Assembly (NCBI GenBank): GCA_041390105.1
Contig: JAWKQO010000002.1
Span: forward strand, 372,001 to 436,000
Reading direction: 5' to 3'
Origin: Gemmatimonadota bacterium
GTDB taxonomy: Bacteria > Gemmatimonadota > Gemmatimonadetes > Longimicrobiales > Gaopeijiaceae
Length of the DNA stretch: 64,000 bases
Below, piece by piece: positions 25,088 to 33,112 of the stretch; position 1 is the stretch's first letter, and the number at the start of each line of letters is the position of its first letter. Below the pieces are notes generated by a model. That model made no database searches and was not told the DNA's origin. It worked only from the letters and a program-made list of their open reading frames with translations. The translations under genes and the position numbers were made by a program.

Positions 25088-26047
25088 CTACTCCACCCAG
25101 TGACCCATCGCCTCGAACTTGGCCCAACGCCGTTCGAGGAGGGTGTCGATCGGTACAGCTTCCAACTCGCGCAGATGACGATCCAACACGTCCGCGAGGT
25201 TCTCCGCAGTCTGATCGGGGTCCGCATGGGCGCCGCCGGCCGGCTCCGGGACCACCTCGTCGGCGATCCCCAGGCGGAGCAGGTCGCCCGAGGTCAGCTT
25301 GAGGGCTTCGGCGGCTCGCTCGCGTTGATCGGCGGACCGCCAGAGGATGGCTGCGCAGCCTTCCGGTGTGATCACCGAATACACCGAGTTCTCGAGCATC
25401 AGGATGCGGTCGGAGACCCCCAGCGCCAGCGCCCCTCCCGAGCCGCCCTCGCCGATCACCGCACTGACGACCGGCGTGCGCAGGCGGGCCATCTCACGGA
25501 GGTTCATGGCGATGGCCTCCGCTTGCCCGCGCTCTTCCGCTCCCAGGCCGGGATAGGCTCCGGGGGTATCGATCAGCGTGATGATGGGCCGATGGAACTT
25601 CTCGGCCTGACGCATCAGACGCAGCGCCTTGCGATACCCTTCCGGATGGGGCATCCCGAAGTTCCGGCGCAGATTCTCCTTCATGTCCCGGCCCTTCTGG
25701 TGGCCGATGAACATGACCGAGCGACCCGCGAAGGTTCCCCATCCTCCCACGATGGCTTCGTCGTCGCGGAAGGCACGATCTCCGTGCAGCTCGATCCACT
25801 CGGCGGCGATCCGCTGGATGTAGTCGAGGCTGTAGGGCCGACGGGGATGGCGTGCCACCTGAACCCGTTCCATCGGCGAGAGCTCGTCGAACGTCTCGGC
25901 GCGGAGCTGCTCCAGCTTGCCCTTGAGCGCCGCGATCTCCGCCGACAGGTCGAGACCCTTGCCCTGGGCGGCGTCCGTGAGCTTCTGGATCTGCGTCTCG
26001 AGCTCCGCGATTTCCCGTTCGAAGTCGAGGTGCGGGGGTGAGGCCAC
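25088..26047 (-). CDS. accA: acetyl-CoA carboxylase carboxyltransferase subunit alpha
   Basis: A 319-residue protein of typical AccA length. It carries the N-terminal coiled coil EREIAELETQIQKL, the carboxyltransferase core (GHQKGRDMKENLRRNFGM, TLIDTPGAYPGLGAEERGQ, IGEGGSGGALALGVSD) and the EGCAAILW block. With AccD it transfers the carboxyl group from biotin-BCCP to acetyl-CoA, the first step of fatty acid synthesis. accD, accB and accC are not in the window. It is followed at 10 bases by ricT and metG, so these three are probably one operon. Confidence 0.96.
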   Translation of the reverse strand: MASPPHLDFEREIAELETQIQKLTDAAQGKGLDLSAEIAALKGKLEQLRAETFDELSPMERVQVARHPRRPYSLDYIQRIAAEWIELHGDRAFRDDEAIVGGWGTFAGRSVMFIGHQKGRDMKENLRRNFGMPHPEGYRKALRLMRQAEKFHRPIITLIDTPGAYPGLGAEERGQAEAIAMNLREMARLRTPVVSAVIGEGGSGGALALGVSDRILMLENSVYSVITPEGCAAILWRSADQRERAAEALKLTSGDLLRLGIADEVVPEPAGGAHADPDQTAENLADVLDRHLRELEAVPIDTLLERRWAKFEAMGHWVE

Positions 26048-26084
26048 GCGTTTCTCCTGCGTTCCGTTTGGGCGAGGGCGGGGA

Positions 26085-27842
26085 TCAGCGCGATCCCGCC
26101 CGCAACTCCTTGAGGATCCATCCGTCGGGGTCCACGACCAGCTCCGTCGGCGGACCCTGGGCCTGAAAGCGCCCCTCCGTGATTCGACCCTCCACCTGGA
26201 TCCGGTGCCGTACCGGGCCGGAGGTCGTTCGAGCCTCGAGCTCCATGGGCATCCGAAACGCCGGCCAGGTCGGCTTCTGGATCTGCTCGACCCGATACAC
26301 GACCTCGCCGCTGGCCGCGTCGAAGCTCCAGGCGGTCTGGAAGATCGGGTATCCGGGCTTGCGCAGCCACTGATCGAAGAACCAGCCCAGGGGTTGGCCG
26401 GCGTGCCGCTCCATCACTTCCTGCAGGTCTTCCGAGCGGGCGACTCCACCGCCGAAGGCGGCGTAGTAGTCCCGGATCGCGCCGAAGAAGGCCTCGTCGC
26501 CCAGGAGTCCCCGGAGCATGTGCAGGACCCAGCCGCCCTTCGGGTAGTTGTTGGCGTTCAGCAAGGCGAACAGGTCGGCGGAGGGGGCCAGGATCGGCTG
26601 ATCCACCACGTTCGAGCCCACGTACGAGCTGCGGCTTTCTTCCATCCGTCGGCGGAAGTCCTCGACTCCGTCGGCGTGCTCGAAGAAGAGGTGGCCGAAG
26701 TAGGTGGCGAATCCTTCGGAGAGCCACAAGTGGCTCCACTCGGCCTCGGTGGCTTGATCGCCGAACCACTGATGGGCGATCTCGTGTGAGACGGTGCCCT
26801 CGATGTTGGCCCCCCTCGCCAGGGCGTTCTCCGCGTAGAAGATCGCCGAAGCGTTCTCCATGCCGCCGAAGCGGGTGGAGGACTGCACGTTCATGAGCTT
26901 CTCGTAGGGGAAAGGGCCGACCAGCGACGAGAAGTAGTCGACCATCTCGGCGGCTCGCCGGAAGCTCGGCGCTGCCCGAGCCGTGTCCTGGGGGAAGACC
27001 CAGTAGCCCACCTCCACACAGCCATCGGAGCGAGGCGAAGCGGGGGCCCGCCCGCAGGCGGCGGTTCCCACGGAGCGCGCCACCAGGGGTCCTGCTCCCA
27101 CGACCATCGTATAGGCTGGAATCTCGACCTCGGTCGACCACACCCAGGTGCGGTGGGCCGCGGCCCCAGGGTAGCCCAGCGCCTCGAGACGGGCAGGCGC
27201 AGTGGCCCGGGGGCCGTCCTCCAGTCGCCCGTTGGCGATGACCGACCACGCCTCCGGGGCATGAACGGTGAACCGGACGGTGGCGCGGTCCGAGGGATGG
27301 TCCACGGACGGGAACCAGAAGCGGGCCCGATTGGGCCAGTTGTCGGCGAACACCGTGGGCTCTCCGTGCACATTGGCCTGCTGGATGAGGCCGTCGTCCG
27401 GTGTCCCCGAGTACTCGATCACCACCACCCGGGACGCGTTGCCCGGGTCGGAGAGGGGCAGTCTCAGCTTGCCCCCCTCGAGGGTGGCCTGCACCGGCGT
27501 CCCGTCCACGAGCGCGCGCTGAACCGCAAGCCCGGTGAAGTCGAGGGTGATCTGCGGGGCCTGGCCGCTGGGCTGCAGCGTGAGCGTGGCGCGGGCTGCG
27601 ATGGGCCCGCCATCCGGAGACAGGGCCAGCTCGACGTCATAGTGCTGGACGTCGGGCGCGGAGGCGTACTCCTGGGGCGTGGGCGCTCGTCCCGCCGGAA
27701 TGGGGGCGGTCTCCGGGATGCCCGCGGCCACGGCGGCCGGCGCCGGGCCTGAGCTCGGGGGAGCGGGCGCAGAGCAGCCGGACAGGGCCCAGGCGATCAG
27801 AACCGCCTGCGGCCGAAGGATCGTGCGGCTGGATCGAATCAT
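26085..27842 (-). CDS. M1 family aminopeptidase, lipoprotein
   Basis: A 585-residue lipoprotein: lipobox ending ALSGC (Cys23) followed by a Pro/Ala-rich linker. The M1 (gluzincin) core has the GGMEN exopeptidase motif and the zinc site H353-E-x-x-H357 with E376 (LWLSEGF). It would release N-terminal residues from peptides at the cell envelope. The C-terminal part (QWLRKPGYPIFQ) is the short beta-sandwich end; the long helical domain of PepN is missing, typical for lipoprotein M1 enzymes. It lies divergently from the HPt gene, across a 72-bp gap with a hairpin-forming inverted repeat. Confidence 0.93.
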   Translation of the reverse strand: MIRSSRTILRPQAVLIAWALSGCSAPAPPSSGPAPAAVAAGIPETAPIPAGRAPTPQEYASAPDVQHYDVELALSPDGGPIAARATLTLQPSGQAPQITLDFTGLAVQRALVDGTPVQATLEGGKLRLPLSDPGNASRVVVIEYSGTPDDGLIQQANVHGEPTVFADNWPNRARFWFPSVDHPSDRATVRFTVHAPEAWSVIANGRLEDGPRATAPARLEALGYPGAAAHRTWVWSTEVEIPAYTMVVGAGPLVARSVGTAACGRAPASPRSDGCVEVGYWVFPQDTARAAPSFRRAAEMVDYFSSLVGPFPYEKLMNVQSSTRFGGMENASAIFYAENALARGANIEGTVSHEIAHQWFGDQATEAEWSHLWLSEGFATYFGHLFFEHADGVEDFRRRMEESRSSYVGSNVVDQPILAPSADLFALLNANNYPKGGWVLHMLRGLLGDEAFFGAIRDYYAAFGGGVARSEDLQEVMERHAGQPLGWFFDQWLRKPGYPIFQTAWSFDAASGEVVYRVEQIQKPTWPAFRMPMELEARTTSGPVRHRIQVEGRITEGRFQAQGPPTELVVDPDGWILKELRAGSR

Positions 27843-27862
27843 GCAGACTCTCCCTGGGCGCC

Positions 27863-27902
27863 GTGGTGGGGGTGCGACGGAAGATCCGTCGTCCCGACCA
27901 CC
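27863..27902. repeat. imperfect inverted repeat between M1 and HPt genes
   Basis: CGACGGA (27875-27881) and TCCGTCG (27885-27891) pair around a 3-base loop, and the flanks GTGGTGGG and CCCGACCAC extend the stem imperfectly. Position in the divergent promoter region suggests an operator or a transcript hairpin; nothing distinguishes these. Confidence 0.4.
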
Positions 27903-27914
27903 CGGAGCAAGGCA

Positions 27915-28337
27915 ATGTCAGGCTGGGACGAAGGTTGGGCGGAATCGCCCGACTCCTGGGGTCCCGGCGAGGCGACGGACATGGAAGCGACGAGACCCCC
28001 CGAGGCTGCGGATCGGGATGCTCTGGCCACGGAGTTCACCGAGCCCGTGGTGGTGAAGGTCGACCCCGTGATCGCGGACCTGGTCCCTGGCTACCTCAAG
28101 GCGCGGCGGGAAGAGGTGCAGCGCATTTCCGCGGCGGTCCAGAACGCCGATCTGGGCGAGCTCCAGCTGATCGGTCATCGACTGAAGGGATCGGGGGCCG
28201 GCTACGGCTTCCCCGACATCACCCGTCTGGGTGCCGCCATCGAGGACGGGGCTGGGGCAGGCGATCTGGCGGCGGTGGTGCGTGCAGTGCGAGGGCTGGT
28301 CAGCTACCTGGACGCGGTCCGGCTGGTCATGCCCTGA
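27915..28337 (+). CDS. HPt (histidine phosphotransfer) domain protein
   Basis: A 140-residue protein, ATG 27915 with GGAGCAAGG upstream. Residues about 45-135 are a four-helix HPt bundle with phospho-acceptor H88 in GHRLKGSGAGYGF, the classic HPt signature. The N-terminal 45 residues are acidic, Gly/Pro rich and probably disordered. HPt proteins relay phosphate between receiver domains. The nearest receiver is the REC-PIG-L fusion ending 55 bases away on the opposite strand, a likely partner. No histidine kinase is in the window. Confidence 0.85.
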   Translation: MSGWDEGWAESPDSWGPGEATDMEATRPPEAADRDALATEFTEPVVVKVDPVIADLVPGYLKARREEVQRISAAVQNADLGELQLIGHRLKGSGAGYGFPDITRLGAAIEDGAGAGDLAAVVRAVRGLVSYLDAVRLVMP

Positions 28338-28392
28338 GTCCGTCCCGGCGAGGCTGCGCGATACCGGAGCGCGGCTCGGCCCACAGGCCGGT

Positions 28393-29394
28393 TCACCGTC
28401 CCCCTCGTACCACCTCCATCGGCTCCACCTTCCCGAATCCAGCGAAGCGACCCCAATAGGTCGCACAGGCCTCGATGAAGCTGGGCTTCAGGTACGGTCG
28501 ATTCGCATCCGCGGTCTGGAACAAGGAGACCATTTCCTTCTTCCTCTCGACGTACTCGGACACCTCGATGAAGAGCGAGGGCTTGAAGTCCACGGTGCTG
28601 GTCTTGGTCGAATAGCTGTACAGGGTCGGCGCTTCTCGAGCGGCGATCAGAGTGGCCCGGTAGGCACCACGGTGGTCGGAGTGCAGGTCGTGCGGGGAGT
28701 GGGTATAGACGATTTCGGGCTCGAAGGCGTGCATCACCCGCTCGATCACCTGGATCGTGTCCTCGCCGTCGGTGACCTGCGAGGCAGGCAGGTCCGCGAT
28801 CACCACACGCGCTCCCAGCAGGCGCGCCGACAACTCGGCCTCTCCGGTGCGTTGGGAACGCGTCCCGTCCTCTTCGCCCTGCGTCAGGACGAGAATCACG
28901 ACCCGATTGCCGAGATCCAGGTGGCGGAGGAGGGCGCCTCCACATCCGCACTCGACGTCGTCGGGATGGGCACCGATCGCGAGGACGGTGGGGCCCGCCG
29001 TGTGATGGGCCGTCCCTCCCGTGCGCAGGAGCTGCTCGGCCTTCTCCACCAGTTCGCCCCGCTCGAAGGGCTTGGGGAGGAAGCCGTCGGCGCCCTCACG
29101 GATGGCCTGCGCCGCGAACGACTGGTCGCGGTAGGCCGTGACGACGAGCACCGGCGCGTCCGGGTGGAGCGCCTTGCTGGCCCGGATGACCTCCAGCCCG
29201 TCGCTGCCCGGCAGGTTCAGGTCGGTGACCACGAGATCCCAGCGACGCTCCTGGGCCAGGGCTGCCCCCCGCACGCCGTCCTGGGCGTGCGTGATGCGGT
29301 AGTCTCCGGAGAGCTCCAGCCAGCGCATCATCAGGTTCGCCTGATCGAGGCTGTCCTCGACCAGGAGAATCCGCTTCTGACCTTCCTCCGTCAT
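28393..29394 (-). CDS. response-regulator receiver fused to PIG-L/LmbE deacetylase
   Basis: A 333-residue protein. Residues 7-125 are a complete receiver domain: acidic pair E13/D14, phospho-acceptor D58 (VVTDLNLP), T86 and K108 (PKPF). Residues from about 135 are a PIG-L (LmbE-like) zinc N-deacetylase with A142-H-P-D-D146, E148 and the second zinc block H232-x-P-H-D-x-H238-S-D-H241. All expected catalytic residues of both domains are present. PIG-L enzymes remove acetyl from GlcNAc-type substrates (GlcNAc-PI, mycothiol, bacillithiol, antibiotic sugars). Output by a metabolic enzyme instead of DNA binding implies phosphorylation controls deacetylation. Substrate unknown. Confidence 0.92.
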   Translation of the reverse strand: MTEEGQKRILLVEDSLDQANLMMRWLELSGDYRITHAQDGVRGAALAQERRWDLVVTDLNLPGSDGLEVIRASKALHPDAPVLVVTAYRDQSFAAQAIREGADGFLPKPFERGELVEKAEQLLRTGGTAHHTAGPTVLAIGAHPDDVECGCGGALLRHLDLGNRVVILVLTQGEEDGTRSQRTGEAELSARLLGARVVIADLPASQVTDGEDTIQVIERVMHAFEPEIVYTHSPHDLHSDHRGAYRATLIAAREAPTLYSYSTKTSTVDFKPSLFIEVSEYVERKKEMVSLFQTADANRPYLKPSFIEACATYWGRFAGFGKVEPMEVVRGGR

Positions 29395-29569
29395 CGCTGT
29401 ACCGCCACCATCTCTTCAGGCCCATCGGCGAACGGGATGTCCACCCCTGCCGGGATCCTTGCAACCTTGGGGCCGTGGCCTCTGTCCCACACGTGGAAGG
29501 CGTTCGCGCCGGGGGGCGTAGGTCGAAAACCCCCGCTGGAAGGGCTGGATGGCCAAGGAGGCTGGATTC

Positions 29570-30376
29570 ATGCGGATGGACCGAGGGTTGTTGGGGGCAG
29601 TCGCGGTGGCCGGGATGGCCCTGGGGGTGGGCGGGCTTTCCGCGCAGCAGGACCGGGGGCCGGAGTGTCGTGAGCGATGGGGCGGTGATGCCGAGCGGGC
29701 CTGCGAGGTCCGCCAGCTCGGAATCGACCGGGCTCCGGGTCGCCTCGAGGTGGACGGCGGGATGAACGGAGGGGTCCGGGTCATGGGCACCGACGGAAAC
29801 GACGTCCGCATCGAAGTCGAGGTCTGGGCCCAGGCCCGTTCGGACGCCCGTGCCCAGGCGCTCATGGACGAGGTTCGGATCATCACGGACGGTGGGAGGA
29901 TCCGCGCCGAGGGCCCCGAGACCGGGCGACGGGAGAGCTGGGGAGCCAGCTTCTGGATCTGGGCGCCGCACCGGACGGATCTGCGGGTGGAGACCCTGAA
30001 CGGGGGCATCACCCTGGACGACCTGCAGGGCGACCTGGAGTTCCGGGCGCAGAACGGAGGAGTTCGCCTTTCCCGTCTGGCGGGGGATGTTCAGGGCCGC
30101 ACCACGAACGGGGGGCTGCACGTGGAGCTCAGTGGGGACGAGTGGCGGGGCCAGGGGCTCGACGTCGAGACGACCAACGGCGGGGTGCGGCTCGAGATTC
30201 CGGAGGGCTACTCTGCGGAGTTGGTCACCGGGACCACGAACGGCGGGATGGACCTGGACTTCCCCGTCACCGTGTCGGGGCGCATCGACAGACACATCCG
30301 GGCCACTCTCGGGGACGGCGGGCCGCGGGTGCGCGTGATGACCACCAACGGCGGCGTTCGCATCCAGCGGCACTGA
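29570..30376 (+). CDS. DUF4097-type beta-helix exported protein
   Basis: A 268-residue exported protein. ATG 29570 has a perfect AAGGAGG 8 bases upstream; an upstream ATG at 29549 precedes that site and is not used. The signal peptide ends GGLSAQQ. The mature protein consists of short beta-strands with recurring Asn-Gly-Gly turns (MNGG, LNGG, QNGG and four TNGG), the pattern of DUF4097 putative adhesins folding as a beta-helix. Function is not established for the family. A hairpin terminator follows. Confidence 0.85.
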   Translation: MRMDRGLLGAVAVAGMALGVGGLSAQQDRGPECRERWGGDAERACEVRQLGIDRAPGRLEVDGGMNGGVRVMGTDGNDVRIEVEVWAQARSDARAQALMDEVRIITDGGRIRAEGPETGRRESWGASFWIWAPHRTDLRVETLNGGITLDDLQGDLEFRAQNGGVRLSRLAGDVQGRTTNGGLHVELSGDEWRGQGLDVETTNGGVRLEIPEGYSAELVTGTTNGGMDLDFPVTVSGRIDRHIRATLGDGGPRVRVMTTNGGVRIQRH

Positions 30377-30428
30377 CCGAGCGGGGTGCCCTAATCCGGG
30401 CGAAGGGGTGGGGAGGTCGGGAGCGAAG

Positions 30429-30463
30429 GAACGGGCGGGGGCGTGGAGCGCCTCCGCCCGTTC
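30429..30463. terminator. hairpin between convergent DUF4097 and MFS genes
   Basis: GAACGGGCGG (30429-30438) pairs perfectly with CCGCCCGTTC (30454-30463) around a 15-base loop. It lies between two convergent stop codons and could terminate both, though there is no long T-run. Confidence 0.55.
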
Positions 30464-30467
30464 GCGC

Positions 30468-31724
30468 TCAACGAGAGCGGCTCCGCCCCGGCTCCGGGAT
30501 GAAGAGCCACACCACCACGCCCATCAGCAGCACCGAAGTGGCGGCCAGGACAGTGCTGGTCTGGTAGCCGCGGAACGCGTACAGCGGGCCCGCCACGGCA
30601 CCGCCGATCGCGAAGCCCACCTGTCCAAGCGCCACGGTGAGACTCATGAGGGAGCCTCTGCGCTCGTCGGAGACCAGTGCGGTCAGCAGCGCCGAGTAGG
30701 GGCTTACCCGCATGGCCACCAGGATCATGACCATGAAGTAGACGGGATACGCCATGCGCATGCTGTCCACAATGGGGACGGTCGAGATCATCACCGCGGA
30801 AAGTCCCACACACGAGGCCAGCACCATCACCTTGCGCCCGATCCTATCGGACAGTCGACCCGCCTGCGGCCCCGTCAGCACGTTGGCGATGCCGCCCACC
30901 AGAAACAGCGTGGCGATCTGCGTGGTGCTGGCGCCGCGCTCGGCTTCCAGCCACGTGGGCAGGTAGACCACGTACACCGACACCCCGAGGAACATCAGCC
31001 AATAGCCGACTGCGGCGGCGGCGATCTCCCGTCGCCGCAGCATGGCCCAGTAGTCCGACACGGCACGGCCGAGCGTGAGCTTGTGGTTGGAGCGTTCGAC
31101 GGAGGGCTGGGGCACCCGGTAGAGGATGAGCAACCACGTGAGTGCCATCGTGACCGCGAATACGTAGAACGGTGCCTTGAACCCGAAGGGCTCAGCGAGC
31201 TCGATGCCGATGGGGATGCCCAGGATCTGACCCACGGCCGCGCCGCTCATGACCCATCCGGTGGCCCACCCGCGGCGGTGGTAGGGGAAGTAGTCGCCGA
31301 TGTACGAGACCGCCGCGCCGCTCAGGACGCCACCCGCGATGCCTGACGCGACGCGCACCAGCAGGAACGAGGCGTAGCCGACGACGAGCGCGTGAAGGAC
31401 CAACGCGACCGTCATGATCCCCGATCCGAGCAGCAGGATACGCCGGCGCCCGACCTTGTCCGAGATCGGACCGGAGATGATGGCGAACAGGCCCACCATG
31501 GCGCTGTAGGCCGTGACCAGCGTTCCGAGCAGCGCCTCTCGGATCGCGAGCTCCTGGCCGATCTTGGGGAGGATGGGTGAGATGATCATCGTCTGGCTGC
31601 TCGCTGAGAACACCAGCAGCCAGAGCGCGAAGACGATCAGGGTGGGCGAGCTGTCGGGACGTTTGCTCGACGACACCGACGGGGTCGCGGCGGGCGCGGC
31701 CTCGTCGGCGGGCGGGTGGGTCAC
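30468..31724 (-). CDS. MFS transporter
   Basis: A 418-residue major facilitator protein with 12 predicted membrane helices. The loop 2-3 motif reads GPISDKVGRRR and the equivalent loop 8-9 reads GRLSDRIGRK. GTG 31724 with AAGGA upstream is the preferred start: the open frame continues upstream into tandem-repeat DNA that is not coding. Family resemblance is to the drug/proton antiporter or sugar-efflux group; substrate cannot be assigned. Confidence 0.88.
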   Translation of the reverse strand: MTHPPADEAAPAATPSVSSSKRPDSSPTLIVFALWLLVFSASSQTMIISPILPKIGQELAIREALLGTLVTAYSAMVGLFAIISGPISDKVGRRRILLLGSGIMTVALVLHALVVGYASFLLVRVASGIAGGVLSGAAVSYIGDYFPYHRRGWATGWVMSGAAVGQILGIPIGIELAEPFGFKAPFYVFAVTMALTWLLILYRVPQPSVERSNHKLTLGRAVSDYWAMLRRREIAAAAVGYWLMFLGVSVYVVYLPTWLEAERGASTTQIATLFLVGGIANVLTGPQAGRLSDRIGRKVMVLASCVGLSAVMISTVPIVDSMRMAYPVYFMVMILVAMRVSPYSALLTALVSDERRGSLMSLTVALGQVGFAIGGAVAGPLYAFRGYQTSTVLAATSVLLMGVVVWLFIPEPGRSRSR

Positions 31725-31882
31725 ACGGCTTCCTTGTGGACGAGGAACGGGGCGGGTGGGCCGGCCGGGGATGCTCGGGACACGTACGCTGGGGTCACGG
31801 TTTGGCTTCAGTCGGTCGGAATCGGGGTGAGCGCCGGGGCCAACATGGGGCCGAACGGCCCAGGGGGCCACGTCGAGTGGGT

Positions 31883-32001
31883 GAGAGCACAGCGAGCCGG
31901 AGGCGAGCCACTCGAGCCACCCGATCGCGAGAGCACAGCGAGCCGGAGGCGAGCCACTCGAGCCACCCGATCGCGAGAGCACAGCGAGCCGGAGGCGAGC
32001 C
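31883..32001. repeat. 46-bp tandem repeats in the MFS-OmpA intergenic region
   Basis: Copies start at 31883, 31929 and 31975; the third is cut after 27 bases, giving about 2.6 units. Each unit begins GAGAGCACAGCGAGCC and contains GGAGGCGAGCCA. The period is not a multiple of three, and nothing suggests translation. The whole gap 31725-32273 between the divergent MFS and ompA genes (549 bp) holds only these repeats and, near 32255, the ompA ribosome-binding region. Function might be regulatory or replication-slippage noise. Confidence 0.85.
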
Positions 32002-32273
32002 AAAATCGATCAGCGTGGGTCGAATCGAAACAAGGCGGCGACGGCATGGAGGCCACTCCCGGCGCCCCGGGCCGGTGTGGATGTTTCGTGGGAAACCGTC
32101 GGAAAGCGCACCGTTGGGCGGGCGAGGCCACGGCCCCGCCACCCCGGACCCGCCCTGGTCCCCCCGCGGCACCGGACCTGCTCCCCACCGGCCGCTGGTG
32201 AGGGGTCACCGCGCTCGGACCCGGCCACGGGTCGCCACGAGCCGGGAAACGAACGGAAGCTCAGGAGGCTTCG

Positions 32274-32945
32274 ATGAGGGTGACTGGAACGACCGTGAAG
32301 GGACTCGCGGTCGCTGGAGCTATGGGCGTCTCGCTCATCGCGAGCGGCTGTGCCCACGTGAACCGCGAGGAGCTCGGTGTCGAGCTCGCTACCATCCGGC
32401 AGGAGATGACTGCCGGTGACCAAGCTGTCGAGCAGCGTTTGGCCGGTCGGATCGACGGCGTCGAGACGCGCGTCGATGGCATCGAGGGCCGGGTAGATCT
32501 GCTGGAGCAGGATCTCAGCGCGCTCGAGAACCGTTTCAACGTCACGGTGGAGCGGATGGCCGCTGCCACTCGCGTGAACACGCCCATCTACTTCGACTTC
32601 GACAAGGCTGATCTGAAGACGGCCGATCGCGAGTTGCTGGGCGAGTTCAGCAGCATCGTCATGCAGCACTTCCCGAACGCGCTGGTGACGGTGGAGGGCT
32701 TCACCGATCCGGCCGGCAGCCAGGAGTACAACCTGCGCCTGGGACAGCGTCGTGCGTCCGCGGTGCGTGAGTACCTGGTCTCCGAGGGCGGGATGAATCC
32801 CGACCGCGTCCGCGCCGTCAGCTACGGCGAGGATACGCGTCGTCAGGTCATCCCTGGCAAGATCCGCGAGGAGGGTCAGCAGAACCGCCGCGTGGTGATG
32901 GTCATCGACCACTCGACTGCGTCGACCGAGGTCGCGAACCGCTAA
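32274..32945 (+). CDS. OmpA/Pal-family lipoprotein
   Basis: A 223-residue outer-membrane lipoprotein with AGGAGG upstream of the ATG. The lipobox ends IASGC (Cys26). Residues 30-95 form a coiled coil with VDGIEGRVDLLEQDL heptads. The C-terminal OmpA domain has YFDFDKADL, VEGFTDPAGSQEYN and LGQRRASAVREYL, the diaminopimelate-binding region that tethers the outer membrane to peptidoglycan. It could serve as Pal, but tolB and tolQRA are not near. It is monocistronic, ending in a strong hairpin. Confidence 0.93.
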   Translation: MRVTGTTVKGLAVAGAMGVSLIASGCAHVNREELGVELATIRQEMTAGDQAVEQRLAGRIDGVETRVDGIEGRVDLLEQDLSALENRFNVTVERMAAATRVNTPIYFDFDKADLKTADRELLGEFSSIVMQHFPNALVTVEGFTDPAGSQEYNLRLGQRRASAVREYLVSEGGMNPDRVRAVSYGEDTRRQVIPGKIREEGQQNRRVVMVIDHSTASTEVANR

Positions 32946-33018
32946 ACGGGAGCGCAGCCGGACGCACGTCCGGTACAGGAACTGAGTAGCGCGGACGACA
33001 AGACCGTTGCTGCTCGTA

Positions 33019-33054
33019 GAAGGGGTAGGGCACCGGGGGTTGCCCTACCCCTTC
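33019..33054 (+). terminator. terminator of the OmpA/Pal gene
   Basis: A perfect 14-bp stem (33019-33032 with 33041-33054, arms beginning GAAGGGGTAG) closes an 8-base loop and is followed by GCCTTTGG. The T-tract is short, but the stem is very stable. Confidence 0.8.
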
Positions 33055-33112
33055 GCCTTTGGTTCCGGCCGGCCTGTGGCGGGTTGGGGGACCCACCGTG
33101 CTGCGTCGGGGG

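Noticed and set aside
31883..32001. Tandem repeats considered as a CRISPR array
   Set aside because: Units follow each other directly without unique spacers, and no cas gene is present.
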